Shown here one piece after another: positions 1 through 10,748 of a DNA stretch of 64,000 nucleotides. How positions within the stretch are numbered: the stretch's first letter is position 1; the number at the start of each line of letters is the position of its first letter. This DNA comes from Bacteroidota bacterium (GTDB lineage: Bacteria > Bacteroidota > Bacteroidia > Flavobacteriales > Flavobacteriaceae), in the NCBI GenBank assembly GCA_023446155.1, contig JAEXIT010000012.1, positions 139,862-203,861 on the forward strand, read 5' to 3'. Under the pieces are notes generated by a model. That model made no database searches. It saw nothing but the letters and a program-made list of their open reading frames with translations, and was not told the origin of the DNA. The translations under genes were made by a program, and so were the position numbers.

Positions 1-347
1 GTATAATTTTTACAGCAGACGCTTTTTTCTTTGAAATAATATTTTACATTTGTGTGAAATTTAACAATTGATCTTACGTGATACTACGCGGTTATAGGTC
101 GTTTTGTGGTAATTAATGCCTTAGTGGCGGAGGTGTAAAGGTGCATTTTTATTTACTTCAATAGATAAGAAGTAGAATTTTATTTAAGAAATATGAGTTT
201 CATCAATGATGATGCTGTCAGATTAAGATTAAAAAAGAAAAAAACAATATTTTAATTGCATGCACCGAATTTTACCAAAAAAAGCTATTCTAAAAGCGCA
301 AATTGTTTCCTTTAGAAATGGACTTGAGATTTGTTTAAACAAAAAAT
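1..347. other. Intergenic region upstream of the RHS toxin operon
   Basis: No convincing gene is seen here. A TACATTTG box (45-52) fits the Bacteroidota -7 consensus TAnnTTTG, but the only nearby TTTG (30-33) is too close to be its -33 partner and the box is about 300 nt from the first start codon. Other AT-rich tracts show no clear promoter or hairpin. The promoter of the five-gene operon presumably lies here, but I cannot place it with confidence. Confidence 0.4.
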
Positions 348-953
348 ATGCAAGTGTTTAGAAAACTACTTTTTATATTTTTTGTTTTTTCATTATGCTC
401 CTGTAAAAAAGAAACAACAACGACGGGTAAGGATGACTCAGAAATCCGTTCCCGTTATTTTCAGTTAGAGAAAATCGGCTGGAAGTCGCGCGAATATTCT
501 CAAAAAGTAGATGATATCGATTTTACGGCTATCGAAGTGCCGATTCAATATTACATTTTAAAAGATCAGGGAACGACCGATCTGTTTAAAGTGGATTCGC
601 TATATGAAGCCAATAAACAGGAACGGGTTATTGAATTTACATTCCAACAGGATCAGGAAAAAGATCTTTTGTCTGACCAATTTACCGGATTGCCCTATGC
701 CGATGCGGTCAAATATATGGCGTTTTCCATCAATAACGATTTTTATGTGGTTACTTCCAAAAATGATACGATACCGTGTAATGGGGTTTCCTACGAACGC
801 AATTATAAAATAGCACCTTTCCAAAAAGTCGTGTTGTTTTTCTCCGGAATAGATCCCAATGAGAAAATCCAATTGGTTTATAAAGACCATCTATTCCGAA
901 AAGGAACATTGAAGTTTAAGTTTAAAGACACATTTACAGAAATATTATTATGA
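348..953 (+). CDS. Predicted lipoprotein heading the RHS toxin operon
   Basis: A 201-aa protein with a lipoprotein signal: a basic start, a hydrophobic stretch and a lipobox ending LCSC, with the lipidated Cys near residue 19, followed by a Lys/Thr-rich linker. The rest is a soluble, probably beta-rich domain that I do not recognise. The stop overlaps the start of the next gene by 4 nt (ATGA), so the two are translationally coupled and probably work together at the cell envelope. A role as an envelope anchor, chaperone or surface partner of the RHS apparatus is inference from position only. Start: ATG, the only one that gives a complete signal peptide. Confidence 0.75.
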   Translation: MQVFRKLLFIFFVFSLCSCKKETTTTGKDDSEIRSRYFQLEKIGWKSREYSQKVDDIDFTAIEVPIQYYILKDQGTTDLFKVDSLYEANKQERVIEFTFQQDQEKDLLSDQFTGLPYADAVKYMAFSINNDFYVVTSKNDTIPCNGVSYERNYKIAPFQKVVLFFSGIDPNEKIQLVYKDHLFRKGTLKFKFKDTFTEILL

Positions 954-3900
954 TCCAAAAAATCAGAACGAGTAAAGTTACTAAAGTCGTTGCTATTTAT
1001 TTAGCAATGATGTTGTTTTTAGAGATGGTTCAGCCAATGGCAGCGTATGCGTTAACCACGGGTCCGTCGCAACCGGAGTTTGAATCGTTTACACCCATTG
1101 ATACTTCCGATATGGTCGATCTGGCCAGCGGGGATCTTAATTACAATATCCCAATTATGGATGTGGGTGGATATCCGTTAAACCTGGCGTACAATACCGG
1201 AATTACCATGGATCAGGAGGCGTCTTGGGTTGGTTTAGGATGGGATCTGAACGTCGGACAGATTAACCGACAAATGCGTGGTCTGCCAGATGATTTCAAC
1301 GGGGACGAAATGATCTATGAAAACAACATGAAAGACAACGTGACGATTGGGTCGAATGCAAACTTCTTCCTGGCCGGATTTGGTATTGGCGAGATGGCCA
1401 TTCCTAGTATCGGACTTGGGGTGAAGTACAACAATTACGATGGTTTCGGATTCTCGGTTAACGGTGGTTTGAGTTATCAGATCAGTGATAACCTTTCTGT
1501 AGGGATGAATATGGAGTCTTCGTCTTCCGAAGGCGTTTCAGTGTCTCCAAGTGTGTCGTTCGACAAAAAGAGAACCGATAAAAATAAACAGGATTATACA
1601 TTAACCGGAAGTGTTGGGGTGAGCTTAAACAGCCGAAAAGGACTGGAGACCTTATCGATGTCGTATAAATCAACAAAAAACAATACGAATCTTAAAGAGA
1701 TAAAAGATAAACGCGATGAATTGTCGGGTTCTCTTTCGTTTGCGGAAGCGTCTTTTACGCCAACAAAACGCGTTGGAATGGTGTCGTCCAACTTTATGTT
1801 TGGGGTAAATGTGGAAGGTGAGTTTTGGGGAGTGGAACCGGGAATGAAGTTTTCCGGATACCGAACCAGTCAGGGAATTAAAAGTTCTGAAAAATATAAA
1901 ACGGAAAGAGGTTATGGTTATGAAAATAGCTATAATGCCGGAAGTACAGACATTCTGGATTTTAACAGGGAAAAAGACAGAACCTTTAATAAAAATACAA
2001 CGTCATTACCGGTAACGAACAATACGTACGATTTGTATAGTATTCAGGGACAAGGTGTGTCGGGAATGTACCGTCCGTATAAATCACAGGTCGGATTTGT
2101 ATACGACAATTATGTACAGGACGATACCAATGGAGGAAGTTTAGGTCTTGAATTTGGTGGTGGTGGTGGTGTTCACTTTGGTTTCGATGCTACGATTACA
2201 AAAGGGAACAGTGCTACAGGATTGTGGGTGAGCGGTAATCCTGCTTTGGCACGATTTAGAGAAAAAGTGAGTGGTAACCGACTGGATTATGAAAAAGTGT
2301 TTTTCAAAAACATCGGTGGAAACCATGTTGATAAAGAAATAAACTTATTTGATACCGAATTGGGAGCTTATGACCCGATTAAACTTGAAATCGGAGGATC
2401 TAAGTTTTCAAGAAATACGATGATGAACTATACCCGAAACGGCAGTTATTTATCGGGAGCCAGCTATGTGAAAAGACAAGGGCGTTTAGGTAGAAACCAG
2501 GTTATCCAAAAGTTAACCCGTTCGGAAGCGCAGAAATTTGGTTTTAAAACCCAATTCAGCCCGTACTCGTTAGCTGGAAAACACGATCATCATACTTCAG
2601 AGGTACGAATTATACAAGAAGGAGGCGAACGCTATATCTACGGACGTGCGGCGTACAACTCGATCAAGAGAGAAGCTACATTCGACGTGGGAAGTACTCC
2701 TGGGGTAAACTGTTCTAAAGGAATGGTAAATTATAACCCGGGTAGCGATAACTCGGCGAATAACAGTAAAGATGGGGATCAGTATTTTAACCGGGTTACA
2801 ACTCCGGCCTATGCACACACGTATCTGTTAACATCCGTTTTGTCGTCCGATTATCAGGATTTGAAAGATGACGGTCCTACGGATGACGATTTAGGAACCT
2901 ATACCAAGTTTACCTATAATAATACACAACCGTATAAATGGCGTATTCCGTTTAGAGAAAATGTAGCCAATTACGACGAAGGTTTGCGTTCCAGTAAAAA
3001 GGATAATAAAGGAAACTACCAGTATGGTGAAAAAGAAATGCTTTATATCAAAAAAATTGAAACGAAAACTCACGTGGCTATTTTTGAGATTTCACCACGT
3101 AAAGATGCCTATGGTGTAAAAGGTGAAAACGGAGGTATCGGATTGGATTCCAAATCGTATAAACTGGATAAAATTTCATTGTATTCGAAACCGGAATATT
3201 TGGCGAATCCAAATACTGCGACTCCTATTAAAGTAGCGCATTTTGAATATGACTACAGTTTGTGTCAGGGGGTTGAAAACCACGAAAACGCAAACATGTC
3301 GGGTGGAGCGTACGACGGTCAAAAAGGAAAACTGACACTAAAAAAACTATACTTTACCTATAAGAAATCCAATATGGGTAAATACGCACCGTATACTTTT
3401 AATTACGGGTATAATCCTTCCTATGATATGAAGGCTTATGATATTTGGGGGAATTACAAACCGACTGCCGCAAATGTGGGCTGCGGAACAAATGATGCGC
3501 TGTCGAATACCGAATACGGATATGTGGATCAAAAAGACAGAGCGGCTGCCAATCAATATGCATCGGCCTGGTTAATCAATAGTGTCAGTTTGCCATCCGG
3601 CGGTAGAATGGAGATGAATTATGAGGCCGACGATTATGGTCATGTCCAGGATCGCGATGTGATGGAAATGTTTAAAGTAGTAGGAGCCGGTAGTGCACCA
3701 CTAACATCCCTAAGCCAGTTAAACAATACAAAACTATATGAAGGATTTACCCCTTCGCGTTATTTGTATATCAAATTAGACGACACTAATTTTCAAGATT
3801 TCCATGAGCGTTATATCAAGCCAATCCAAAATGACCCGATTTATTTTAGGTTTTTAGTGAATATGGCGCAAAATGATAACAACAAATACGATTATGTGAC

Positions 3901-6532
3901 GGGTTATCTAAACGTGGTCAAAAACCAAACCTATAACTTTATTCAGGATGGTAACGGGGATAGTTATGCGTCTATTAAAATCGAAATGGTAAACCAGGGC
4001 GACGGTGGGAATCCGGAAGTGAATCCGATATCGAAAGCGGGTTGGTATTTCGGAAGACAAAACCTGAACCGTGTGGTGTATAGTATGAACAATGAAGAGG
4101 ACACCAACAATCTTGAAGGGGTTGTGATGGAACTTATCGGTTGGATGCCAACGTTGTTGGATATTTTCAAAAGTCCAAATGGAAAACTAAAAGAGAAAGG
4201 AATTGCCAGCAAATTTATCTCCGGTAAATCATGGATTCGTTTAATGCAGCCGAATCGTGAAAAAATCGGTGGAGGTAGTCGTGTCAAAGAAGTTAAAATG
4301 CATGACGAATGGCAGATCATGACCGATAATCAAAGTAATGATTTATACAAACAACACTACGGTCAGGAGTATACCTATAAAACAGAGCAAGGGAAGACAT
4401 CCGGAGTGGCGAGTTATGAGCCGATTGGGGCAAAAGACAATCCGTTTGTGGAGCCCTTCTACGATAAAACCACTAAGAGTTTATTGTTAGGTCCTGAAAC
4501 CGAAAACTATATCGAAAAACCTTTTGGGGAATCGTTTTTCCCATCGCCAAAAGTTACCTATAGTCGGGTAACGGTTAAAAACCTGGAAAGAGGAAAAGCA
4601 TTGGGACCGCGTGATCCTGCTATGGTAAAACGACACGCTACAGGACATGTGGTAACCGAATTCTATACGACTTATGATTATCCTACCGTGGTGAATTATA
4701 CGCCGATGTCATCGCGTTATGATAAATCGGATATCCTGGCGAGTTTGTTAAAAATCAATGTTAGAGATCATTTAACATTGTCTCAGGGATACTCGATTCA
4801 TACCAATGATATGGATGGTAAAATGAAGAGTCAGCGTATTTATGCCGAAGGACAAACGGCTTTTATTTCCGGAGTGGATTATAAATACAGGGAATCGCCA
4901 AATACGCCTAAAAATCTTGGGAAACTAAACAATGTGGTGACTACAATTGACGGTACCGGAAAGATCGATTTAAAACTGGTAGGTGTGGATTACGATGTGA
5001 TCAACGACTTTAGAGAAAGTAAATCGGTAACGCAAACAGCCGGAATTCACTTTAATACGGCGGGTATTCCGTTGTTTATGATTTTTGTGATCATACCGGT
5101 TCCGCTACCGAGTTATTCGAAACACGAGAATCAGATCCGAACTGCGGTAACGACAAAAGTGATCCATACAAGTGGTATTCTGTCTGAAAAAATTGCCTAT
5201 GATGCCGGCGCGAAAGTGTCGACTAAAAACACGGCGTGGGATGCCGATACCGGACAGGTATTACTCACACAAACGACCAATGAATATAACGATAATTACC
5301 ACAGCTTTACCTTCCCGGCATACTGGGCCTATAAAGGCATGGGGCAGGTAGCGAAAAATATCGGATTGGAATGTAGTATTTCTACCAACGACAACACCGA
5401 CAGATATAAAATTGATGGTTATTATGCCGCCGATTATTTAATGGATGGTGATGAAGTATGGATTACCGGTATGAATAGAATGGAACAGGATAAGCAGCTT
5501 TTCGCCTGGGTGGTTAAAACGAGCGGAGATAAATTTATGCTGATCGATCGAAATGGTTTGCGTATAACGCGAGATCATATCCTATTTGGTAAAATGAAGA
5601 TAATCCGATCCGGTTATCGAAACATGCTGGAAGATCCTATGGCTGGAGTAACGTCGATTAGAAATCCGCTTTATAAATATAGTGGAAACGATCCGGAGTT
5701 TGTAACATTCAAATCCAACATAGGACCGACTCCGTATCTTTCGGCAGACTATAATAAGCACAGAATCATCACGGCCTCGGCAGTAGAATACAATAATATC
5801 TGGGCGGCGCAATGTGAATGTGATTTGCCAAGAATGACTTATGAAAACGGAAACCTTGTTTTTGAATATGAAAAAGATAACAATACCAGTGATCCGGATG
5901 ATATTGCCGCTAACTCGTATAACCCGTATTTGTATAACGTATTAGGAAACTGGAGAGCTAATAAGTCGTATGCGTATTTGACCGGAAGAAATTTCACGCC
6001 AAATGCGAATGCTCTGAATCCAACACTTCGAAAAACAGGTTTCTTTAACAATTTTGATCCGTTCTATGTTTACAGTGCAGCAACGGGCAAGTGGGAGAAG
6101 AATTTGCTAAATGCCGGTTTTGGTAAATGGACTTTTGCCTCACAGGTGACGCAATACAATCCATATGGCCAGGAAGTGGAAAATAAAGATGCCTTAAATC
6201 GTTATTCATCGGCACTTTACGGTTATAATAATCGTTTCCCAATGGCGGTGGCATCCAATGCAAAATATAAAGAAATGGCTTTTGATGGTTTTGAAGATTA
6301 TGATTTCTCTACCTGTCTGACGTCGGCCCATTTTAATTTCCAGGGACTACTTAAACCAAATGAAGTAACCGTTTCGTCGAAACAATCACATACCGGTAGA
6401 AAGAGTTTGAAAATTGAGGCGGGGAAAAAAGCGCTGCTTAAAAAACAGGTGGTTTCCTGTGTGGAAGTACAAAGTCCAACAGCTAAAGTGAAACCGGCAG
6501 ATAAAGTATTAGCTAAAGACATTAAAAAATAG
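950..6532 (+). CDS. SpvB-like/RHS-associated large exported protein (TcB N-half-like)
   Basis: A 1860-aa protein. A long N-terminal signal or anchor segment (residues ~12-35, ending near MAAYA) is followed by a motif typical of SpvB/TcB-type beta-barrel proteins of Bacteroidota (about residues 50-100: DMVDLASGDLNYNIP, GYPLNLAYN, DQEASWVGLGWDLN). In ABC toxins and RHS systems the SpvB region forms part of the hollow shell that encloses the toxic C-terminus. Much of the rest is repetitive, Tyr/Asn/Gly-rich and beta-like. The C-terminal part has the phrase DGFEDYDF followed by a beta-sandwich-like stretch, then a short Lys/Pro-rich tail. It is coupled to the lipoprotein by a 4-nt overlap and lies 8 nt before the VWA gene. 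I infer that it forms one half of the shell whose other half is the 3613-aa protein. No T9SS C-terminal domain is present. Confidence 0.75.
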   Translation: MIQKIRTSKVTKVVAIYLAMMLFLEMVQPMAAYALTTGPSQPEFESFTPIDTSDMVDLASGDLNYNIPIMDVGGYPLNLAYNTGITMDQEASWVGLGWDLNVGQINRQMRGLPDDFNGDEMIYENNMKDNVTIGSNANFFLAGFGIGEMAIPSIGLGVKYNNYDGFGFSVNGGLSYQISDNLSVGMNMESSSSEGVSVSPSVSFDKKRTDKNKQDYTLTGSVGVSLNSRKGLETLSMSYKSTKNNTNLKEIKDKRDELSGSLSFAEASFTPTKRVGMVSSNFMFGVNVEGEFWGVEPGMKFSGYRTSQGIKSSEKYKTERGYGYENSYNAGSTDILDFNREKDRTFNKNTTSLPVTNNTYDLYSIQGQGVSGMYRPYKSQVGFVYDNYVQDDTNGGSLGLEFGGGGGVHFGFDATITKGNSATGLWVSGNPALARFREKVSGNRLDYEKVFFKNIGGNHVDKEINLFDTELGAYDPIKLEIGGSKFSRNTMMNYTRNGSYLSGASYVKRQGRLGRNQVIQKLTRSEAQKFGFKTQFSPYSLAGKHDHHTSEVRIIQEGGERYIYGRAAYNSIKREATFDVGSTPGVNCSKGMVNYNPGSDNSANNSKDGDQYFNRVTTPAYAHTYLLTSVLSSDYQDLKDDGPTDDDLGTYTKFTYNNTQPYKWRIPFRENVANYDEGLRSSKKDNKGNYQYGEKEMLYIKKIETKTHVAIFEISPRKDAYGVKGENGGIGLDSKSYKLDKISLYSKPEYLANPNTATPIKVAHFEYDYSLCQGVENHENANMSGGAYDGQKGKLTLKKLYFTYKKSNMGKYAPYTFNYGYNPSYDMKAYDIWGNYKPTAANVGCGTNDALSNTEYGYVDQKDRAAANQYASAWLINSVSLPSGGRMEMNYEADDYGHVQDRDVMEMFKVVGAGSAPLTSLSQLNNTKLYEGFTPSRYLYIKLDDTNFQDFHERYIKPIQNDPIYFRFLVNMAQNDNNKYDYVTGYLNVVKNQTYNFIQDGNGDSYASIKIEMVNQGDGGNPEVNPISKAGWYFGRQNLNRVVYSMNNEEDTNNLEGVVMELIGWMPTLLDIFKSPNGKLKEKGIASKFISGKSWIRLMQPNREKIGGGSRVKEVKMHDEWQIMTDNQSNDLYKQHYGQEYTYKTEQGKTSGVASYEPIGAKDNPFVEPFYDKTTKSLLLGPETENYIEKPFGESFFPSPKVTYSRVTVKNLERGKALGPRDPAMVKRHATGHVVTEFYTTYDYPTVVNYTPMSSRYDKSDILASLLKINVRDHLTLSQGYSIHTNDMDGKMKSQRIYAEGQTAFISGVDYKYRESPNTPKNLGKLNNVVTTIDGTGKIDLKLVGVDYDVINDFRESKSVTQTAGIHFNTAGIPLFMIFVIIPVPLPSYSKHENQIRTAVTTKVIHTSGILSEKIAYDAGAKVSTKNTAWDADTGQVLLTQTTNEYNDNYHSFTFPAYWAYKGMGQVAKNIGLECSISTNDNTDRYKIDGYYAADYLMDGDEVWITGMNRMEQDKQLFAWVVKTSGDKFMLIDRNGLRITRDHILFGKMKIIRSGYRNMLEDPMAGVTSIRNPLYKYSGNDPEFVTFKSNIGPTPYLSADYNKHRIITASAVEYNNIWAAQCECDLPRMTYENGNLVFEYEKDNNTSDPDDIAANSYNPYLYNVLGNWRANKSYAYLTGRNFTPNANALNPTLRKTGFFNNFDPFYVYSAATGKWEKNLLNAGFGKWTFASQVTQYNPYGQEVENKDALNRYSSALYGYNNRFPMAVASNAKYKEMAFDGFEDYDFSTCLTSAHFNFQGLLKPNEVTVSSKQSHTGRKSLKIEAGKKALLKKQVVSCVEVQSPTAKVKPADKVLAKDIKK

Positions 6533-6540
6533 TAGTAGAG

Positions 6541-9500
6541 ATGATTCGTATAAAATTGAAAAATTTAGTTTTAATAGTGTTTTTGCTATGGTCGGGTGTC
6601 ACGGTCTTGGCTCAGGTTTCTCCGGAAGAGAGACAGGCACTGATCGATATATATCACAGTACTAACGGTAGCAAATGGAAGAACAATAAAGGTTGGGATG
6701 TTAACAATCCTAAATCGGTGGTGACTTCCTGGGATGCTGCAAAGAAAACAGGATGGTATGGAGTAACGGTTAAAGACGGCCATGTTACCGATATTGTTTT
6801 AAGTGACAATAATCTGGAAGGGGAATTAAAAGCCGACCCGGATGCTTTTCAGGCGTTGACTCGTTTTTTAATTAATGGTAATAAAGTTACCGGCGAATTA
6901 GCAGAGGATTTGCTGGAACCTATGGGGGATTTGCCCGTGTTTAAGGACGATGTTCTTTCGGTGGCAACAGCAAAAGGAACCACAACAAAGAATGCTGCGA
7001 ATACAAAAACAGCCGTAGAAAAAGTGGCGGTTGTAAATAAAGCAACAACTGTAAAAGACGATAGAGTAAAATGGAGTTCCTGTACCAAAGACAATATCTA
7101 TACTCCTACCGTAAAAACGATATTTCTGAATTTTATAAAATATTTGGTTAATGCCAAAAATAGTGGTATACCGGATTCTCAGATTGAAGGAAGTAACCCA
7201 CCGGAGTTTAACGCATTAAAGCCGTTTATAACGGATCCGTATCCTAAAATTACACATTTTGCAACCGATGTTGATCCTTCGACTAATCGTTTGATAGAGA
7301 TGCGTTTCGCTTTTACAGGGGATCACAATGAGCATGATGTTCGACTTTACGGAGATTTTTCGGATATCGCTAATGTTAACTTTGACATCGATTTAGGGGG
7401 GTATACCGATTTTCATCATTATTTGGATTTGCGAGGGGATTATTCCGAGAATTATCCGGGCTATAAAATCTATTTGAAGGAATTCGAGGTGATGCACATT
7501 AATTTCTGTCCGGATAAATTACCGATCTGTGAAGAAAAAACAAGAGTTCAGTTGCTGAGTTCTACCAATCAGGCGACGTTATGTGCCGGACAATTTATTA
7601 AAGTAGTTGTATATCCCTATATGTCTGCTGCCGAGTACAACATCCGAATTGTAAAATCGGATGGAACGATTATCGATTTGAATACGATATACGGTACGAA
7701 TGAGGTATACATCAATTCGCTGGAAGCAGGGACATATACCATTATTGTAAATGGAGTGAATTATGACGAAGGATGTACGTTTTCCGCTCAGTTAGATAAT
7801 GTAACCGTACAAAATTGTTCAACGTTTTGTGCGTCGAATAATACAACATCGCCTATTGTAAAACAGTTGTATCTTAATTTGTTGAATCATTTGGTTTCGA
7901 AAATGCTGACCGATGGGTACATCGCCAATGGGTATGCACCTTCACAACTGGTTTCGTTATCGCCTTATATCTCCGATCCGAATCCTAAAATTTATAATGC
8001 ACATTTTGCAAATAACGGAGAGTATTTCCGATTCTCATTTTCCGACCACGGAAGCAATTATGACGTTTCGTACCGTTATACACCATATACAACGGTAACC
8101 GGTTTGGATATGTCCGGATATGTGTCGACTGCTTCAGTAACGACGCTACCAGTACTCTTAAATACGAATGCATACCAACCGAATCACACGGTTAAACATG
8201 TTAATTTCTGTCCTCCGGCACCGGTTTACTGTACCACAGTTAATCCAAATGCTCCGGTGATCAAAAACTTGTTCCTTAATTTGATCAATAAATTAAGAAC
8301 GCTTCCTAATGCAAGTGTTCCGAATGGTTTCACCTGTACGGAACTGACTGTTTTGGCACCTTATATTTCGGATCCAAGTCCTAAAATCTACAACTTTAAT
8401 AATACAGGTAATTCGATTTCATTCTCGTTTAACCCGCATGGAGCACAATATGATGTGGTGGTTCCGCTTCTAAGTAATTTAAATATTACCAATGTGGAAT
8501 TCAACAATTATTTTTTCCCGGATACACAGGCGACGTTTAAAGTAACATTCAGTAATGGTACGGTAATTAACACAGGAACGGTTAAGCACATCAATTTATG
8601 TCCGGATGAGTTATACTGTGAGTCGCACATAGCGATTGTGGTGGATGAGTCGGGATCGTTGGACGATACGGAAATCCGAAAAATTAAAAAACAACTAAAA
8701 GCATTTGTACAGCAACAGGCTGATACGAATGATAATTTAGGAACGAATATCTATATTTCCCTGATCGGTATGTCCGACAGTGATACTTATACCAGAGGCG
8801 ATGCAATCATGCAGGTTAAAGTTACCAATGGGTCTACTTTAAATCAGTTTAATAACTGGATTAATGGTTTTGGTGCCCGATACGGTCAGACCGGAATCAG
8901 TCATGGTTCGGATTACTGGAATAGTGCCTTGCAAAAAGCGTTGCAGGCTTCGATGAAACCCAAAGCGGTGATTATGATTACCGATGGTTGTCAGACAGCC
9001 AATGTTTCGACGTTGGTAAGTACAATGAAATCATTCGATAATTACAGAAATCCGGCAAACCCAACCACGCCATTAACACCAAACGGTCCGCACTTATATG
9101 TACTGGGAATCGAGAATGGTTTCTATGTAGATTCGGAAACGGTTGTAAGTCAGCGAATGGCGCAAAACCAGGATCCTAATTTGAATCCTGCTTTGGTGGC
9201 ACCTACTTTGCAAACTGCCGATTTCGCCCGAATTGCTCCGGTGGAACATACCGATGTGATTCAAACGCAAGCCGAGTCACGTCTTAGAAAGTCATTGAAA
9301 TTCTTATTGGGTTATCCGGCGGATCAATTCCCGGTAGCAAGTATGGATTATTTTAAACCGGCTGATTATTATGGACATGATAACTTTAATATTCTGGGAT
9401 CTGACGATCGTTACCTTTCGGAGAAATTGGTAGATAGCCAAATCTCTTGTGGAATATCCATTACGAAAGATTTTTGTGAAGATTGTTATTCATTCCAACC

Positions 9501-10005
9501 GGAACCTGGAAAGGAATATATCCTGAGTGCCTGGGCAAAAGAAGAAACGAATGAGCAGCTGAAAACATTTATGAATCCTGCGATTACGCTGATTTTTTAT
9601 CACAATAAACAAGCTTTGCCACAACATGAAATATCGAGAATCACCGCAACACCTTCTGGTGAGATTATCGACGGATGGCAACGCATTTTTACCAAGTTTA
9701 GAATTCCGTATTCCGAAACCAGTGCGATCAACAATACGATTTCATTAGGTGTAGAGTTGGCGAATAATAGTCCGAGTGTTGCTGTTTATTTCGACGATAT
9801 ACGCGTGCATCCGCTAACAGGTAGTATGAAATCATTTGTATACGATCCGGAAACCTTTAAGCTGATGTCGGAATTAGACGATAACAACTACGGTACTTTT
9901 TATGAGTATGACAACGAAGGCGGACTGGTGCGTGTGAAAAAAGAAACGGAAAGAGGTGTGAAAACGATTCAGGAAACCCGTTCCGGAAGTGTAATTAAAA
10001 ACTAA
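6541..10005 (+). CDS. Exported VWA/LRR protein of the RHS toxin operon
   Basis: A 1154-aa protein with a cleavable signal peptide (cut after VLA-Q, ~residue 25). Residues ~26-110 resemble an LRR N-terminal region (LIDIYHSTNGSKWKNN, WYGV, LSDNNLEGEL). Three related ~130-150-aa modules bounded by Cys follow (about 180-335, 430-560, 565-695), sharing patterns like 'PYISDPxPKI(Y/T)xF' and 'KHxNxCP'. A von Willebrand A domain begins near residue 694 with an intact MIDAS start (VVDESGSL). A carbohydrate-binding-like beta domain (~955-1095) precedes an RHS-like C-terminus (FVYDPETFKLMSELDDNNYG...). The same Cys modules recur in the 3613-aa protein, so the two are probably built from a common part and may touch. 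VWA domains usually mediate metal-dependent protein binding. No T9SS tail is seen. Confidence 0.75.
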   Translation: MIRIKLKNLVLIVFLLWSGVTVLAQVSPEERQALIDIYHSTNGSKWKNNKGWDVNNPKSVVTSWDAAKKTGWYGVTVKDGHVTDIVLSDNNLEGELKADPDAFQALTRFLINGNKVTGELAEDLLEPMGDLPVFKDDVLSVATAKGTTTKNAANTKTAVEKVAVVNKATTVKDDRVKWSSCTKDNIYTPTVKTIFLNFIKYLVNAKNSGIPDSQIEGSNPPEFNALKPFITDPYPKITHFATDVDPSTNRLIEMRFAFTGDHNEHDVRLYGDFSDIANVNFDIDLGGYTDFHHYLDLRGDYSENYPGYKIYLKEFEVMHINFCPDKLPICEEKTRVQLLSSTNQATLCAGQFIKVVVYPYMSAAEYNIRIVKSDGTIIDLNTIYGTNEVYINSLEAGTYTIIVNGVNYDEGCTFSAQLDNVTVQNCSTFCASNNTTSPIVKQLYLNLLNHLVSKMLTDGYIANGYAPSQLVSLSPYISDPNPKIYNAHFANNGEYFRFSFSDHGSNYDVSYRYTPYTTVTGLDMSGYVSTASVTTLPVLLNTNAYQPNHTVKHVNFCPPAPVYCTTVNPNAPVIKNLFLNLINKLRTLPNASVPNGFTCTELTVLAPYISDPSPKIYNFNNTGNSISFSFNPHGAQYDVVVPLLSNLNITNVEFNNYFFPDTQATFKVTFSNGTVINTGTVKHINLCPDELYCESHIAIVVDESGSLDDTEIRKIKKQLKAFVQQQADTNDNLGTNIYISLIGMSDSDTYTRGDAIMQVKVTNGSTLNQFNNWINGFGARYGQTGISHGSDYWNSALQKALQASMKPKAVIMITDGCQTANVSTLVSTMKSFDNYRNPANPTTPLTPNGPHLYVLGIENGFYVDSETVVSQRMAQNQDPNLNPALVAPTLQTADFARIAPVEHTDVIQTQAESRLRKSLKFLLGYPADQFPVASMDYFKPADYYGHDNFNILGSDDRYLSEKLVDSQISCGISITKDFCEDCYSFQPEPGKEYILSAWAKEETNEQLKTFMNPAITLIFYHNKQALPQHEISRITATPSGEIIDGWQRIFTKFRIPYSETSAINNTISLGVELANNSPSVAVYFDDIRVHPLTGSMKSFVYDPETFKLMSELDDNNYGTFYEYDNEGGLVRVKKETERGVKTIQETRSGSVIKN

Positions 10006-10014
10006 GGGGAAGTC

Positions 10015-10737
10015 ATGGTACATAAAATCATCACATCCGTTTCCATCCTGCTGATGGGGTGTCTGGTTCAGGCACAAACGGTAGGAGAAGTTTTTAAGAA
10101 AATTACAGCCGGATACAGTATCGCACAACCGCTGCAGTATAAAACCGACTATAAACTGTTTAAAGATTATAAGTCGACTAAGGTGGAAGAAAACTATAAA
10201 GGTGTCTTTTATAAAAATGCGGCGAACGAAGTGTATATTAAAATCAACGATACGGAGATTATTAATACGAAGAAAACCAATATAAAAATCAGCCACTCCG
10301 AAAATGCCATGGTCGTTTCGAATCCGGTTAATAATTATTTTGGGGAAGCCGATTTTAATAAAGTATTCGAATTGTGTAAGCTGAATTCGTTTAAAGATTT
10401 TAAAACCTATTGGGAGATTATTCTGGAACCGAAAGCCCATTCCGGATTGACCTATTCCAAGATCATTTTAAACGTGTCGAAGACTTATTTTATACAAAAA
10501 CAGATCTTTTATTATAACACGGGAATTAATTTTTCCAAAGAGTATAAAGGAGCAGATGTTAACTATCCGAGACTGGAAGTGGTTTATAGCGATTATAGCA
10601 GAAAAGCAATTCCTCCTTCGGTTTTTAATACACAAAACTATCTTTCTTTCTCCGGTAAGAATAGCATCGTTTTGGCTCAGCGGTTTAAAAAATACGAAAT
10701 AATTGATGAACGAATTATTTCTAATAATATAAAATAA
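10015..10737 (+). CDS. Small exported protein, possible LolA-like fold
   Basis: A 240-aa protein with a signal peptide (cut after VQA-Q, ~residue 20). The mature part is Lys/Tyr-rich with alternating short hydrophobic strands (for example GVFYKNAANEVYIKINDTE, ending KYEIIDERI), reminiscent of LolA/LolB-type half-barrels. That fold assignment is my inference; no diagnostic motif is visible. It lies 9 nt after the VWA gene and 11 nt before the giant RHS gene, so it is an integral operon member and could be a periplasmic carrier or chaperone for the RHS protein. Confidence 0.65.
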   Translation: MVHKIITSVSILLMGCLVQAQTVGEVFKKITAGYSIAQPLQYKTDYKLFKDYKSTKVEENYKGVFYKNAANEVYIKINDTEIINTKKTNIKISHSENAMVVSNPVNNYFGEADFNKVFELCKLNSFKDFKTYWEIILEPKAHSGLTYSKIILNVSKTYFIQKQIFYYNTGINFSKEYKGADVNYPRLEVVYSDYSRKAIPPSVFNTQNYLSFSGKNSIVLAQRFKKYEIIDERIISNNIK

Positions 10738-10748
10738 AAATCAGATAT

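Noticed and set aside
10015..10440. 188-aa minus-strand frame across the 10-kb junction
   Set aside because: It is antisense to two genes with signal peptides and tight operon spacing; it reads as a hydrophobic shadow.
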